Below are positions 15,450 through 24,033 of a stretch of DNA of 64,000 nucleotides, in pieces. The first letter of the stretch is position 1, and every line of letters begins with the position of its first letter. The notes under the pieces are model-generated. The model searched no databases. It had not been told where the DNA came from and saw nothing but the letters and a program-made list of their open reading frames with translations. This DNA comes from SIG299 sp045531955 (lineage in GTDB: Bacteria; Bacillota; Clostridia; Lachnospirales; Lachnospiraceae): contig JAZSFC010000001.1 in NCBI GenBank assembly GCA_045531955.1, positions 1-64,000 on the forward strand, given 5' to 3'. Made by a program: the position numbers and the translations under genes.

Positions 15450-16025
15450 ATGAAAGTATTAGTTTTAATGGGAAGTCCGAGACTTCACGGAAATACAGCG
15501 GAGCTTTGCAAGCCGTTTATGGAGGAACTTACAAAGAATGGAGCTGAGGTTAAGTACATAGAACTGGAAAAGAAGACAATTCTGCCTTGCAAGGAATGCT
15601 ATGCCTGCCAGGAGGTGGCAGGGGAATACGGTTGTGCCCAGAAGGATGATATGCCAGCAATTGCAGAAGAAATGCTGTGGGCGGATTGTATCATTCTGGC
15701 AACACCGATTTTTGCCTGGTACTGTACCACAAAGATGAAGGCAATTTTGGACCGTCACTACGGTTTTAACAAGTACTACGGTAGCGCCGAAGGCTGCCTG
15801 TGGAAGGGCAAAAAGGTTGGTATTATTGCAACCCACGGATATGACGGTGCCTATGCTACCGATCCGTTTGAGATGGGTGTGGAGCGGCTTTGCAAGCATT
15901 CCAATTTAGAGTACATCGGTATGTATTCTGTGCAGGATGAGGATAATCTGGCATCCTTCCAAACAGCGGAGGTTGTGGAAGGAGCAAAGCAGTTTGCTAA
16001 GAGAGTTGTGGAACAGTTGCAGTAA
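15450..16025 (+). CDS. Flavodoxin-family NAD(P)H-dependent oxidoreductase
   Basis: A 191-residue protein with the flavodoxin-like phosphate-binding loop GSPRLHGNT at residues 8-16 and a CxxC pair (CKECYAC) typical of clostridial iron-sulfur flavoprotein-like reductases of the NADPH-dependent FMN reductase family. ATPIFAWYCTTKMKAILDR is the conserved FMN-contact segment. Electron partners are unknown. It follows the APH-type gene by four bases. Confidence 0.88.
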   Translation: MKVLVLMGSPRLHGNTAELCKPFMEELTKNGAEVKYIELEKKTILPCKECYACQEVAGEYGCAQKDDMPAIAEEMLWADCIILATPIFAWYCTTKMKAILDRHYGFNKYYGSAEGCLWKGKKVGIIATHGYDGAYATDPFEMGVERLCKHSNLEYIGMYSVQDEDNLASFQTAEVVEGAKQFAKRVVEQLQ

Positions 16026-16056
16026 AAGCATCTGATAGGACAAGGAGGTGTCCGAT

Positions 16057-16266
16057 ATGAAGAAGCATTTGTGGAAACTATTAATTGGAATCGGCATTCT
16101 TCCGCTGATTTTACCTTTTATTTTAGGGGTATATCATACGATGATTGAATCCTGGAAGTTGGGAGACTGGCTGATTTTGTATTCCTATATTTACTGGCCA
16201 ACGTATGTGCTGGGAATCTTGCTGATTGTGGTTGGAATTGTACTTAGAAAGAAGAAAAAGGTATAG
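16057..16266 (+). CDS. Small two-helix membrane protein
   Basis: A 69-residue protein with two hydrophobic helices (about residues 7-27 and 41-63) and a basic tail RKKKKV. AAGGAGG (16041-16047) precedes the ATG at 16057 by nine bases; a GTG at 16048 would overlap that site. I recognise no named family. It lies between a flavoprotein gene and a GNAT gene in the same run. Confidence 0.65.
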   Translation: MKKHLWKLLIGIGILPLILPFILGVYHTMIESWKLGDWLILYSYIYWPTYVLGILLIVVGIVLRKKKKV

Positions 16267-16270
16267 AAAA

Positions 16271-16810
16271 ATGGAGGAATATCGAAAACTAAAGTTAGAA
16301 GAAGCCGACCGTATTGCAGAAATCGATGCTACACACTACATAAAAAATGTCTGGCGTATTGATGAGGCAACAGGAGAATATAGACTGGTGGAAATCAACT
16401 GGACCGACAAGGAACTTCCAAACGGATTTGACTGGCATCTGAGCCGTTTCAAGGAAACACTGAAGAACGGTGGCACTGCCTTTGGCTGTTTTGAGGATGA
16501 AACGCTGATTGGTTATGGAACAGTAGATAAAGAACTCTTTGGAAAACAGGATAAGTACGCCCTATTAGACCAGCTTTTTGTATCTCGGGGGCAGCGTGGT
16601 AAGGGTATCGGAAAGACACTCTTTATGATGTGTGCGAAGCAGGCAAAAGAGTATGGAGCAGAGAAGCTGTTCTTGTGTGCCGGTTCTTCAGAAAATACGA
16701 TTGCCTTTTATAAAAAGCTTGGTTGTGTACCGGCAGCGGAGAGAAACCAGAGGTTATATGAGGAAGATCCAAGGGATATTCAGTTAGAATTTAGTTTGAA
16801 AGGAAATTAG
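16271..16810 (+). CDS. GNAT family N-acetyltransferase A
   Basis: A 179-residue acetyltransferase of the GNAT fold. The acetyl-CoA loop reads SRGQRGKGIGKTLF, followed by EKLFLCAGSSENTIAFYKKLGCVP, the usual motif B. Substrate unknown. The ATG at 16271 lies four bases after the previous stop and has only a weak ribosome-binding site, so coupled translation is likely. Confidence 0.88.
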   Translation: MEEYRKLKLEEADRIAEIDATHYIKNVWRIDEATGEYRLVEINWTDKELPNGFDWHLSRFKETLKNGGTAFGCFEDETLIGYGTVDKELFGKQDKYALLDQLFVSRGQRGKGIGKTLFMMCAKQAKEYGAEKLFLCAGSSENTIAFYKKLGCVPAAERNQRLYEEDPRDIQLEFSLKGN

Positions 16811-16814
16811 GCGT

Positions 16815-17387
16815 ATGCGAAACGATATAACCATTCGTCCGGAGGAACATAAGGATTACAAAGAGATTGTGTCTTTGATTTTACGTTCTTTTAAAGAGGG
16901 CACCGATTATTCCGACGGCACCGATATTATTGCATTGGTGGAAGAAATCAGAGATTCGGAGTATTACATCCCAGAACTGTCTTTTGTGGCGGAATTGGAC
17001 GGGAAAATTGTGGGACATTTTTTGTTTTCCAGGTTCCCGTTGTCATCAACAAAAGAAGGCGGACATAGCGGAGCAAAGGATACGGAAATTGTGATGCTGG
17101 CACCGGTGTCGGTACATGCGGATTATCTTCGCAAGGGTGTAGGAAGCACTATGCTGCGCCTTGGTATTGAACGGGTAAAGGAGCTTGACTATAAAGGAAT
17201 TACAGTGGAAGGGAACTTCAATTTTTATAATAAAGTTGGGTTTAAGACTTCCTCGGAATACAATATTTTTCCAACCAGCGGTTATCCGATGACAGAGCCC
17301 CGTTGTATGATGTGTCAGGAAACCTATGAAGGGTCTTTAGACGGCATCGGTGGATACGTGGTTTATGACATGTATTATAATGCGTAG
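16815..17387 (+). CDS. GNAT family N-acetyltransferase B (YhbS-like)
   Basis: A 190-residue GNAT protein of the YhbS type: LAPVSVHADYLRKGVGSTML is the acetyl-CoA loop and FYNKVGFKTSSEY the motif B region; the C-terminal YEGSLDGIGGYVVYD is typical of the YhbS group. Substrate unknown. It is four bases from the preceding GNAT gene and in the same operon-like run. Confidence 0.88.
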   Translation: MRNDITIRPEEHKDYKEIVSLILRSFKEGTDYSDGTDIIALVEEIRDSEYYIPELSFVAELDGKIVGHFLFSRFPLSSTKEGGHSGAKDTEIVMLAPVSVHADYLRKGVGSTMLRLGIERVKELDYKGITVEGNFNFYNKVGFKTSSEYNIFPTSGYPMTEPRCMMCQETYEGSLDGIGGYVVYDMYYNA

Positions 17388-17401
17388 AGGAAGGAAACGG
17401 C

Positions 17402-18826
17402 ATGGGCTTTATTTCATTTAGTCTTAGCTATTATGAAAGAGAATTACGACAATTGGAACAGGAAGCTGCGACAGCAGAATCAGTTTATAAGGCGAAACAA
17501 TTGCTGAAAATGCTGGACGATTTGCTGGACGAAGGCTATACAGAACTGAACGAGACTTTAGAAAAAACATATCAGGGAGTGTCACGACTTAAGAAGTATC
17601 TGCAGAAAAATGGTGCAGAGCCATTTGGTATTGGTAAGAAAAAAGTGGCAGAGGAGCAGTTACAGTACAGCGAGGAGACTTTAGAACTAGTGCAGGCATT
17701 GGATACTATAATGGCACAGGCAAATCAGGTAACAGCAGACAGTAAGGAATCATTTTTGCAGGACTTGCGTCGCTTTTGCGAATGGATTGGCTATGAAGAA
17801 GATACGGCATATGTTTTTCTGCTTCGGGATACATTACTGCCTTATGTGTATTATCGTGCAAAGGAAAGAAACGCTGTGTATCCGTGGCTTTTGGGCAGGA
17901 AGACGTTGGAACATCTGACCGGAAAACTGTATGTAGATGATGAAATCCGGGCGTCTGTCATAAAAGCACTGGAGGAAGAAAAGTGCGGTAGTTTTGAGGA
18001 TTTTTGTGAGGTAGTATTACCTGATATCAGAAATACGTTGAAAAATTATCCGGGTGTGCAACAATGTTTGAATTCTATGTTGGGAAAAATTACAGAGAAG
18101 AAAATTATAGTAGTGGAATCCGGCTGTTCCGGTACTTTTCCGATGCTGTTAAAGAGTCTTGACGAACGGGTGGATGTGCGTATGTACACCACATATCCAT
18201 ATCTTTTTGAAGCATATGGTAATAGGATTTTTACAACAAAATACGAAGAAAACCGTTTGTTTGAGACCTTTGCATCCCAGAATTTATACTTTCAATTCTC
18301 CGGCTTGCAAAACGGACAGTTTCTCGTAAAAAGATGTGAAAATGCACAGGTGGAAGAAAAAACTTTGGAGGAAATAAAAACGATGATGAATAACTCAATT
18401 TGTGGTGCTGATTGCGCCGAATGCATGATGAAAGATACTTGCGAAGGCTGCTTGGAAACCAAGGGCTGTCCTTTTGGAAAGCAGTGCTTTATTGCAGAGT
18501 ATGTTAATGTTGGAGGAAAAGAGAAGTATCAGGAATTTAAGCAGCAGTTGATTTCGGAATTTAATGAATTACATATTCCGGGAATGCCGGAAGTAAAAGA
18601 ACTGTATGCGTTGAACGGAAGCTTTGTGAATTTGGAGTATACCCTACCGAATGGTCAGACAGTGAAGTTTTTGGATGACAACAGTATCTATCTTGGAAAT
18701 CAGCTGGGGTGTGAACTGGGAGAAGGACGTTGCTTCGGCATTGTTGCCTGCATGGATTTTCTTTTGGTATGCACTTACGGTGAAAACGGGGCAGAGCCGG
18801 AGTTGGTGCTGTATAAGAGACGGTAA
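17402..18826 (+). CDS. DUF3795 protein with unknown N-terminal domain (fusion)
   Basis: A 474-residue protein. Residues 329-474 make a complete DUF3795 zinc-ribbon protein (NSICGADCAEC, CEGCLETKGCPFGKQC, VGGKEKYQEFK, VKFLDDNSIYLG), which elsewhere stands alone from its own ATG. Residues 1-327 are helical and acidic with a Rossmann-like stretch near 228-262 (KKIIVVESGCSGTFPMLL); I do not recognise that part. The junction keeps TTGGAGGAAA (18365-18374) and two in-frame ATGs (18383, 18386), so DUF3795 may also be made separately. The fusion looks like a lost stop between two neighbouring genes. Function unknown. Confidence 0.75.
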   Translation: MGFISFSLSYYERELRQLEQEAATAESVYKAKQLLKMLDDLLDEGYTELNETLEKTYQGVSRLKKYLQKNGAEPFGIGKKKVAEEQLQYSEETLELVQALDTIMAQANQVTADSKESFLQDLRRFCEWIGYEEDTAYVFLLRDTLLPYVYYRAKERNAVYPWLLGRKTLEHLTGKLYVDDEIRASVIKALEEEKCGSFEDFCEVVLPDIRNTLKNYPGVQQCLNSMLGKITEKKIIVVESGCSGTFPMLLKSLDERVDVRMYTTYPYLFEAYGNRIFTTKYEENRLFETFASQNLYFQFSGLQNGQFLVKRCENAQVEEKTLEEIKTMMNNSICGADCAECMMKDTCEGCLETKGCPFGKQCFIAEYVNVGGKEKYQEFKQQLISEFNELHIPGMPEVKELYALNGSFVNLEYTLPNGQTVKFLDDNSIYLGNQLGCELGEGRCFGIVACMDFLLVCTYGENGAEPELVLYKRR

Positions 18827-18850
18827 GTTGAGTTTATGGAGGTGTTCGGA

Positions 18851-19258
18851 ATGGAAAAGTACATAGAAATATTGAGTGAAAGATTTGGCAAGGATTCTTT
18901 GATGGCACTGGCAACTGTGGATGAGAAAGGAATTCCATGGGTGCGGACCATTGATGCCATTTTCTATGAGGACAGTTTTTATACCATCACCTATGCTTTG
19001 TCTAACAAGATGAAACAGATAGAAAAAAACGCCACAGTTGCAATCAGCGGAGAGTGGTTTTCGGGACATGCTCTTGCAGAGAACTTAGGACATATTAAGT
19101 TAGAGAGCAATCAGGAGATGGCGGACCGGCTAAGAACAGCATTTGCGTCCTGGTATAGCAATGGACACACCAATGAAGAGGATCCGAATACTGTTATTCT
19201 GAAACTGGAATTAACAGATGGAATTTTGTTTAGTAACGGAACAAAGTATGAGTTTTAA
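18851..19258 (+). CDS. Pyridoxamine 5'-phosphate oxidase-like protein
   Basis: A 135-residue split-barrel flavin-binding-type protein of the PNPOx-like family (SLMALATVDEKGIPWVRTIDAIFYEDSFYTIT, read in segments). Members bind FMN, F420 or heme, or act as general oxidoreductases; the true substrate is unknown. GGAGGTG selects the ATG at 18851 over an in-frame ATG at 18836, which is itself part of that site. Confidence 0.8.
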   Translation: MEKYIEILSERFGKDSLMALATVDEKGIPWVRTIDAIFYEDSFYTITYALSNKMKQIEKNATVAISGEWFSGHALAENLGHIKLESNQEMADRLRTAFASWYSNGHTNEEDPNTVILKLELTDGILFSNGTKYEF

Positions 19259-19276
19259 ATGTGAGGTGGTTATAAA

Positions 19277-19678
19277 GTGAGACTGGATGGTTTTGGTCTA
19301 TTTGTAGAGGATATGCCTGTGATGATTCGCTTTTACAGAGATGTTTTAGGCTTTGAAATAAAAGAAGGTGAAGATACATCTAATGTGTATTTGATAAAGG
19401 ATGATACCTTATTTCTTTTGTACGGAAGAAAAGACTTTGAAAAAATGACAAGTCGTAAATATGAGTATATAAAAGGACTCAATGGTCATACGGAAATTGC
19501 TTTGTATGTGGATACCTTTGAAGAAGTAGATGCGGAATATGAAAAAGCAATCAATAAGGGAGCCGTTTCTGTATTGGAACCGGAAACAGAGCCTTGGGGA
19601 CAAAGAACCTGTTATATTGCGGACCCTGAAGGAAATTTGATTGAAATAGGATCTTTTAATAAGCCATTTAGAAGTTGA
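19277..19678 (+). CDS. VOC family (glyoxalase/bleomycin-resistance fold) protein
   Basis: A 133-residue VOC protein: MRLDGFGLFVEDMPVMIRFYRDVLGFE begins the first beta-alpha-beta-beta-beta unit, and CYIADPEGNLIEIGSF ends the second, giving the usual metal-ligand Glu. It may detoxify a small molecule or be a binding protein. The start is a GTG at 19277 with GAGGTGG nine bases upstream. Its stop overlaps the possible TTG start of the next gene. Confidence 0.85.
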   Translation: MRLDGFGLFVEDMPVMIRFYRDVLGFEIKEGEDTSNVYLIKDDTLFLLYGRKDFEKMTSRKYEYIKGLNGHTEIALYVDTFEEVDAEYEKAINKGAVSVLEPETEPWGQRTCYIADPEGNLIEIGSFNKPFRS

Positions 19679-20649
19679 TTTTTGTGGAGGAAACGGATAT
19701 TTTAAAAATAGTAAAGTTAGAAAAAGAGCATTTAATAGAGGCAGAGCAATTGGCATTAGATAATTATTGGGAAGAATGCAGTAAGGTAAATACGTTGCCG
19801 GAAGTAACAAAACTGCCGGAGTTAGAATGTTTTGCACAAAATGAATTTGGGGTGGCTGCCTTTGAAGGAGATACCATGGTTGGTTTTCTTGGCTGCTACA
19901 ATCCTTGGGATGGTGCGTTTGATTCCAATGTGAAAGGAACATTTACTCCGATTCACGCACATGGATGCGTCAAGGAAAACCGTGCAAGAATCTATGGGAT
20001 GATGTATCAGAAGATAGCAGAATTACTGGTGAATCAGGGCGTTTTGTATCATGGCATTGCTTTGTATGCTCATGACGCAGAAGCCATCAGTGCATATTTT
20101 CATAACGGCTTTGGACATCGTTGTTCGGATGCAATACGCAGGATGGAATTGATTCCGGATATAATGCCTGCGAAAGGAATTTCTTTTGCGGAACTGCCCC
20201 TGGGCGAAGCGAAGCAGGTCCGGGAATTAAGACGGGAACTGAGTAAACATATGGGAGAAAGCTGTTGTTTTATGTACACCACAGACAAGGAATTTGAAGA
20301 GTGGATTGTGAATCGTGAAAACAACGGCAGCCGTATTTTTGTGGCAAAGGATAAGGAGTTGCCGGTTGCATTTGTGGAAATCTGTGATAAGGCCGAAACC
20401 TTTGTGACAGAGCTGCCATTGGTGAAAAATATTTGCGGAGCATTTTGTATGCCGGAATATCGTGGACGGCTGATTTATCAGAATCTTATCAATTATACGA
20501 TAGAAGTACTTCAAAAGGAAGGCTATCAGTACCTTGGCGTGGACTACGAAAGCTTTAATCCGACAGCCCGGCATTTTTGGCCGAAGTATTTCGAACCGTA
20601 TACGTGTAGTGTGACCAGAAGGATTGACGAAGGAGTGCTTAGAAAATGA
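19675..20649 (+). CDS. Tandem GNAT-domain acetyltransferase, start uncertain
   Basis: A protein of up to 324 residues with two GNAT-like halves: an N-terminal one ending near the segment ISAYFHNGFGHRCSDAIRRMEL, and a C-terminal one with VKNICGAFCMPEYRGRLIYQNL and YLGVDYESFNPTARHFWPKYF. The only in-frame canonical-type starts near the beginning are TTG 19675, overlapping the previous stop, and GTG 19684. Yet the best ribosome-binding site, GGAGG (19686-19690), stands eight bases before an ATT codon at 19699. Either ATT is used or the start codon was mutated. Substrate unknown. Confidence 0.75.
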   Translation: MIFVEETDILKIVKLEKEHLIEAEQLALDNYWEECSKVNTLPEVTKLPELECFAQNEFGVAAFEGDTMVGFLGCYNPWDGAFDSNVKGTFTPIHAHGCVKENRARIYGMMYQKIAELLVNQGVLYHGIALYAHDAEAISAYFHNGFGHRCSDAIRRMELIPDIMPAKGISFAELPLGEAKQVRELRRELSKHMGESCCFMYTTDKEFEEWIVNRENNGSRIFVAKDKELPVAFVEICDKAETFVTELPLVKNICGAFCMPEYRGRLIYQNLINYTIEVLQKEGYQYLGVDYESFNPTARHFWPKYFEPYTCSVTRRIDEGVLRK

Positions 20650-20978
20650 ATGAGCAGGTAAAAGAGTATTTAAAAAAATATCCGGATGAGATTGTGGATA
20701 GATTCTATAAGTTAAGACAGCTGATTTTTGAGAGTGTTTCCTGTGAACCGGAGGAAACCTTGTGGGCGAAGCTGCCAACCTATAATGTTGGTGAAGATTT
20801 TGTGAGACTGATTCCGTTTAAAGATCATATTAACATCGAAGCCCGGGCGGTACTGCAGCATACGGATGAACTGGCAGATTATAAAATCACTCCTAAGGGA
20901 ATGCTGCAACTCTATGTAAAACAGGAAATACCTGTGGAAGTTTTGAAGCGGGTTTTTGCGGAAACATTAGAGGTATAA
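20646..20978 (+). CDS. DUF1801 domain protein
   Basis: A 110-residue protein of the DUF1801 (YdhG-like) type, with the core ETLWAKLPTYNVGEDFVRLIPFKDHINIEA and the family's end pattern. Function unknown. Its ATG overlaps the preceding stop (ATGA, 20646-20649) and GAAGGAG lies inside the previous gene, so the pair is translationally coupled. Confidence 0.8.
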   Translation: MNEQVKEYLKKYPDEIVDRFYKLRQLIFESVSCEPEETLWAKLPTYNVGEDFVRLIPFKDHINIEARAVLQHTDELADYKITPKGMLQLYVKQEIPVEVLKRVFAETLEV

Positions 20979-20982
20979 AAGT

Positions 20983-21339
20983 ATGGACTTGATATTACAA
21001 CCAACTTCTGAAACTTGCGGTCAAGCATGCATTTCGATGATTACAGGAAAAACTATAGAAGAAGTAATCAAAGATATGAAAACAAGCGGACCAACAAGTA
21101 TAGGGCAATTAATGGAGATATTAGATTTTTATGGTGTAAAACACGCGGAAAGAAATACTCGTATCTCGAAGAAAAATCCCACGCCATATAAATGCTCTAT
21201 TTTGACGGTGCATGCAAACGAGGGCTACACACATTGGACTTTGTTATATGACAATAAATATTACGACCCTGAATTTGGATTGATTGAGGGCGAGTATACT
21301 TATGGAAAAATAACGTCTTTTTTGGGAATTTATATTTAA
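20983..21339 (+). CDS. C39-like papain-fold peptidase, stand-alone
   Basis: A 118-residue protein that matches the peptidase C39 pattern: Q6-x5-C12 in QPTSETCGQACISM, His84 in GYTHWTLLYD, and Asp95 in YYDPEFG. These are the full oxyanion Gln and Cys-His-Asp triad. In C39 transporters this domain cleaves leader peptides after GG; here it stands alone with no ABC transporter or precursor gene nearby. The gene reads more AT-rich than its neighbours by eye, suggesting transfer. Activity and substrate are unknown. Confidence 0.72.
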   Translation: MDLILQPTSETCGQACISMITGKTIEEVIKDMKTSGPTSIGQLMEILDFYGVKHAERNTRISKKNPTPYKCSILTVHANEGYTHWTLLYDNKYYDPEFGLIEGEYTYGKITSFLGIYI

Positions 21340-21368
21340 GTGAATTCTAATTTTGAGGGAGTAATTCT

Positions 21369-22061
21369 GTGAAAAGAACAAGAATCGAAATTAACCATAT
21401 CCCTACCCTTGTGTGGGGAGAAAAATCAGATAAAGTATATTTGTGTGTACACGGAAAAATGTCTTCCAAGGAATCTGCTGAAGGGATTGCAATAATTACA
21501 GAACAAAGAGGGTATCAGACAATAAGTTTTGATTTACCCGGGCATGGGGAACGCCAAAATGAGGACAAGCGGTGTGATATCTGGAACGGAATACGGGATC
21601 TTACCGCAATAGGTGATTATGTTTTTGCAAACTGGAAAGAAGTATCACTGTACGCATGCAGCTTGGGTGCATATTTTTGCCTGAATGCCTATCATACCAG
21701 GGAGATAAAGAAGTGTCTTTTTCAATCCCCTATTTTAGATATGGAGTATTTGATTAAGCAGATGATGATATGGTTTGAAATATCGGAAGAACGGCTCGCA
21801 CAAGAAAAGGAAATTGACACACCGATTGACCTTATGACTTGGGATTACTATCAGTATGTGAAAGAGCATCCTGTTCAAAAATGGGATGTGCCAACCGGTA
21901 TTCTTTTTGCCAGAAAAGATAACCTACAGTCGTTAGAAATTGTGAAGAACTTTGCCAATAAATTTAATTGTGTATTAACAGTATCGGAAAACAGTGAACA
22001 TCCTTTCATGGGGGAGGAAGATGGAGCGATAGTTGAGCAGTGGCTGCGTGATAATTTATAA
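21369..22061 (+). CDS. Alpha/beta hydrolase
   Basis: A 230-residue alpha/beta-hydrolase fold protein: CVHGKMSSKES is the oxyanion loop, DLPGHGER follows strand 4, and ACSLG is the nucleophile elbow, in which the usual first Gly of GxSxG is Ala. The late segment SENSEHPFMGEE supplies the catalytic His. Substrate unknown. The start is a GTG at 21369 with GAGGGAG seven bases upstream. Confidence 0.82.
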   Translation: MKRTRIEINHIPTLVWGEKSDKVYLCVHGKMSSKESAEGIAIITEQRGYQTISFDLPGHGERQNEDKRCDIWNGIRDLTAIGDYVFANWKEVSLYACSLGAYFCLNAYHTREIKKCLFQSPILDMEYLIKQMMIWFEISEERLAQEKEIDTPIDLMTWDYYQYVKEHPVQKWDVPTGILFARKDNLQSLEIVKNFANKFNCVLTVSENSEHPFMGEEDGAIVEQWLRDNL

Positions 22062-22083
22062 TGTTAGGAGAGAAACTTAGGAA

Positions 22084-22545
22084 ATGCAACTATTAAATTT
22101 ACATAACATCATCGAACAAAAACAATGGATTGACAAAATCCGTGCCTGTGACTGGAGCGCTGCTAAATTTCTTGCCAATTTGCTGGAACAGGATAAATTT
22201 CATGAAGTCCTTGGTGAGGGCAATCTGTTCCTTATGGTGGAGGAAGAAAACGTTGTGGCATTCTGCACATTGACACGGAAGGACTGCATAGATGACGATA
22301 GTCTTTTTCCGTGGATAGGATTTGTGTTTACATCACAAGAATACCGTGGTCAAAGATATAGCGGTGTGGTTATTGATTATGCTTGTAACAAGGCAAAAGA
22401 ACAGGGATTTGATAAGGTGTATTTGGCAACTGATCATATCGGACTGTATGAAAAATACGGTTTCTCCTATATAGAAAGCCGAATGGATGTTTATAACGAA
22501 ATGAGCAGAATTTATTGTAGAAAACTGTATGGCTTAGAAGGATAA
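22084..22545 (+). CDS. GNAT family N-acetyltransferase C
   Basis: A 153-residue GNAT protein: FTSQEYRGQRYSGVVIDY is the acetyl-CoA loop and KVYLATDHIGLYEKYGFSY the motif B segment. GAGAGAAAC upstream of the ATG is a modest ribosome-binding site. Substrate unknown; part of the accessory acetyltransferase cluster. Confidence 0.85.
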   Translation: MQLLNLHNIIEQKQWIDKIRACDWSAAKFLANLLEQDKFHEVLGEGNLFLMVEEENVVAFCTLTRKDCIDDDSLFPWIGFVFTSQEYRGQRYSGVVIDYACNKAKEQGFDKVYLATDHIGLYEKYGFSYIESRMDVYNEMSRIYCRKLYGLEG

Positions 22546-22559
22546 GAAGAAAGGACTTT

Positions 22560-23555
22560 ATGCTTAAATTAAAATACTTATTTGAAAATTTTGAGCTGGC
22601 AAAGCTGGTTTTAACAAACTGGGAACACGATGAGGATACGCTTGACGAATATTTGAAGTACTTCCGTATTTCTTCCAATGCGGTGTATCCGTTTTCTATC
22701 CGGGGAAAAAGACATTTTTTGCGATTGGCACCGATAGAGGAAAAGCAGAAAGAAAATCTGGTGGGAGAGCTGGAATTTCTGCAATATTTAGGCAATGCAG
22801 GCTATGGGGCTATGAAGCCGGTGGCAGCGAAAAACGGAGAACTGATGTTAACCTTAAATACAAAATGGGGCGGTTATTACGCCAGTGTATTTGAAGGAGT
22901 AGCCGGAATCTCTATCGAGGACACGGATTACCGGGAAGAAATTATGACTGCTTACGGTAAGGCATTGGGACGGTTGCATAATCTTTCTATGGATTATCAG
23001 CCGGAGAACAGAAAGTGGTCCTACGTGGACGCATTGGCATGGGTAAAGAAATCCCTTGCAGAGTATCAAAATCAGTATCCGGAAAAAGGTCTTCCATTGG
23101 AGAAAATGCAGAAAGAAGCAGAAGCAGTAGAACAGGAGCTGTCAAAACTTAAGCAGACGAAAGAAGCCTTCGGTCTGGTACATTACGATTTTGAACCGGA
23201 CAATGTGTTTTACAAAGAGGAGGACAATAGCTGTCAGGTAATTGATTTCGAAGACGGTATGTATCACTTTTTCCTGGTGGATATTGAGCAGGTGCTGGAT
23301 TCCCTTTCGGAAGAGTTAGAAGGAGATGCTTTCGAGCAGGCGAAGAAGTATTTCTTGCAAGGCTATGAAAGTGAAAAAGCGTTGGAACCGGACTATGAAC
23401 CAAAGTGCCGTTTAATGCGTCGGTTTTGTGATTTGTTTTCTTATGCAAGGCTGGTTCGGTGCATTGCGGAAGAAGTTCCGAATGCACCGGAGTGGATGGT
23501 GTCCTTAAAAGCCAGATTGATCGGAAAAATTCAGCAGTTAGAATGCTTAAAATAA
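22560..23555 (+). CDS. APH-fold phosphotransferase 2
   Basis: A 331-residue protein of the phosphotransferase family. The catalytic loop LVHYDFEPDNVF has the Asp and Asn of the HxDxxxxN motif, and VIDFEDGMYHFF gives the metal-binding Asp. YGKALGRLHNLS is the conserved helix before it. These features fit choline/homoserine/aminoglycoside-kinase-like enzymes; the substrate is unknown. GAAAGGA precedes the ATG. Confidence 0.85.
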   Translation: MLKLKYLFENFELAKLVLTNWEHDEDTLDEYLKYFRISSNAVYPFSIRGKRHFLRLAPIEEKQKENLVGELEFLQYLGNAGYGAMKPVAAKNGELMLTLNTKWGGYYASVFEGVAGISIEDTDYREEIMTAYGKALGRLHNLSMDYQPENRKWSYVDALAWVKKSLAEYQNQYPEKGLPLEKMQKEAEAVEQELSKLKQTKEAFGLVHYDFEPDNVFYKEEDNSCQVIDFEDGMYHFFLVDIEQVLDSLSEELEGDAFEQAKKYFLQGYESEKALEPDYEPKCRLMRRFCDLFSYARLVRCIAEEVPNAPEWMVSLKARLIGKIQQLECLK

Positions 23556-23582
23556 TTGCAAACAAGAGAAAAAAGGAGTATT

Positions 23583-24023
23583 ATGAACATTAGAGAAACA
23601 TTACGGGAAGATATCCCGGCGTGCGCAGATATTCTGTGCAGTGTTTATAACAATGAGATGTGGCAGTGCCGATGGACAAAAGAAATTGCTGTGGAATATC
23701 TGACCGACTTCTTTGAAGCAAAAAAGTTTGTGGGATATGTTTTGGAAGAAAACGGAGAACTTCTTGGCGGTATTTTTGCCAGGGAAAAAGTATGGTGGAA
23801 CAACAGCGAGGTCTTCATTGAAGAAATGTTTGTGAAACCGGAACTGCAGAGGCAGGGCTGCGGGACTTTACTTCTTCAGGCAGTGGAAACTTATGTGAAA
23901 GAAAAGGGGTTGGCAGGACTTACGTTGGAGACTAATAAATATGCTCCTGCACCAAACTTCTATCGTAAGAATGGGTTTCAGGACAATGAATATGTAATTG
24001 TGATGTACAAGGAAAGTGAATAA
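23583..24023 (+). CDS. GNAT family N-acetyltransferase D
   Basis: A 146-residue GNAT protein: FVKPELQRQGCGTLLLQAVE is the acetyl-CoA loop and NFYRKNGFQDNEYV motif B. AAAGGAG selects the ATG at 23583; an in-frame start at 23556 overlaps the previous gene's stop region and lacks a site. It is the last gene of the accessory run and is followed by octamer repeats and a terminator. Confidence 0.87.
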   Translation: MNIRETLREDIPACADILCSVYNNEMWQCRWTKEIAVEYLTDFFEAKKFVGYVLEENGELLGGIFAREKVWWNNSEVFIEEMFVKPELQRQGCGTLLLQAVETYVKEKGLAGLTLETNKYAPAPNFYRKNGFQDNEYVIVMYKESE

Positions 24024-24033
24024 ATCAGAGCCA

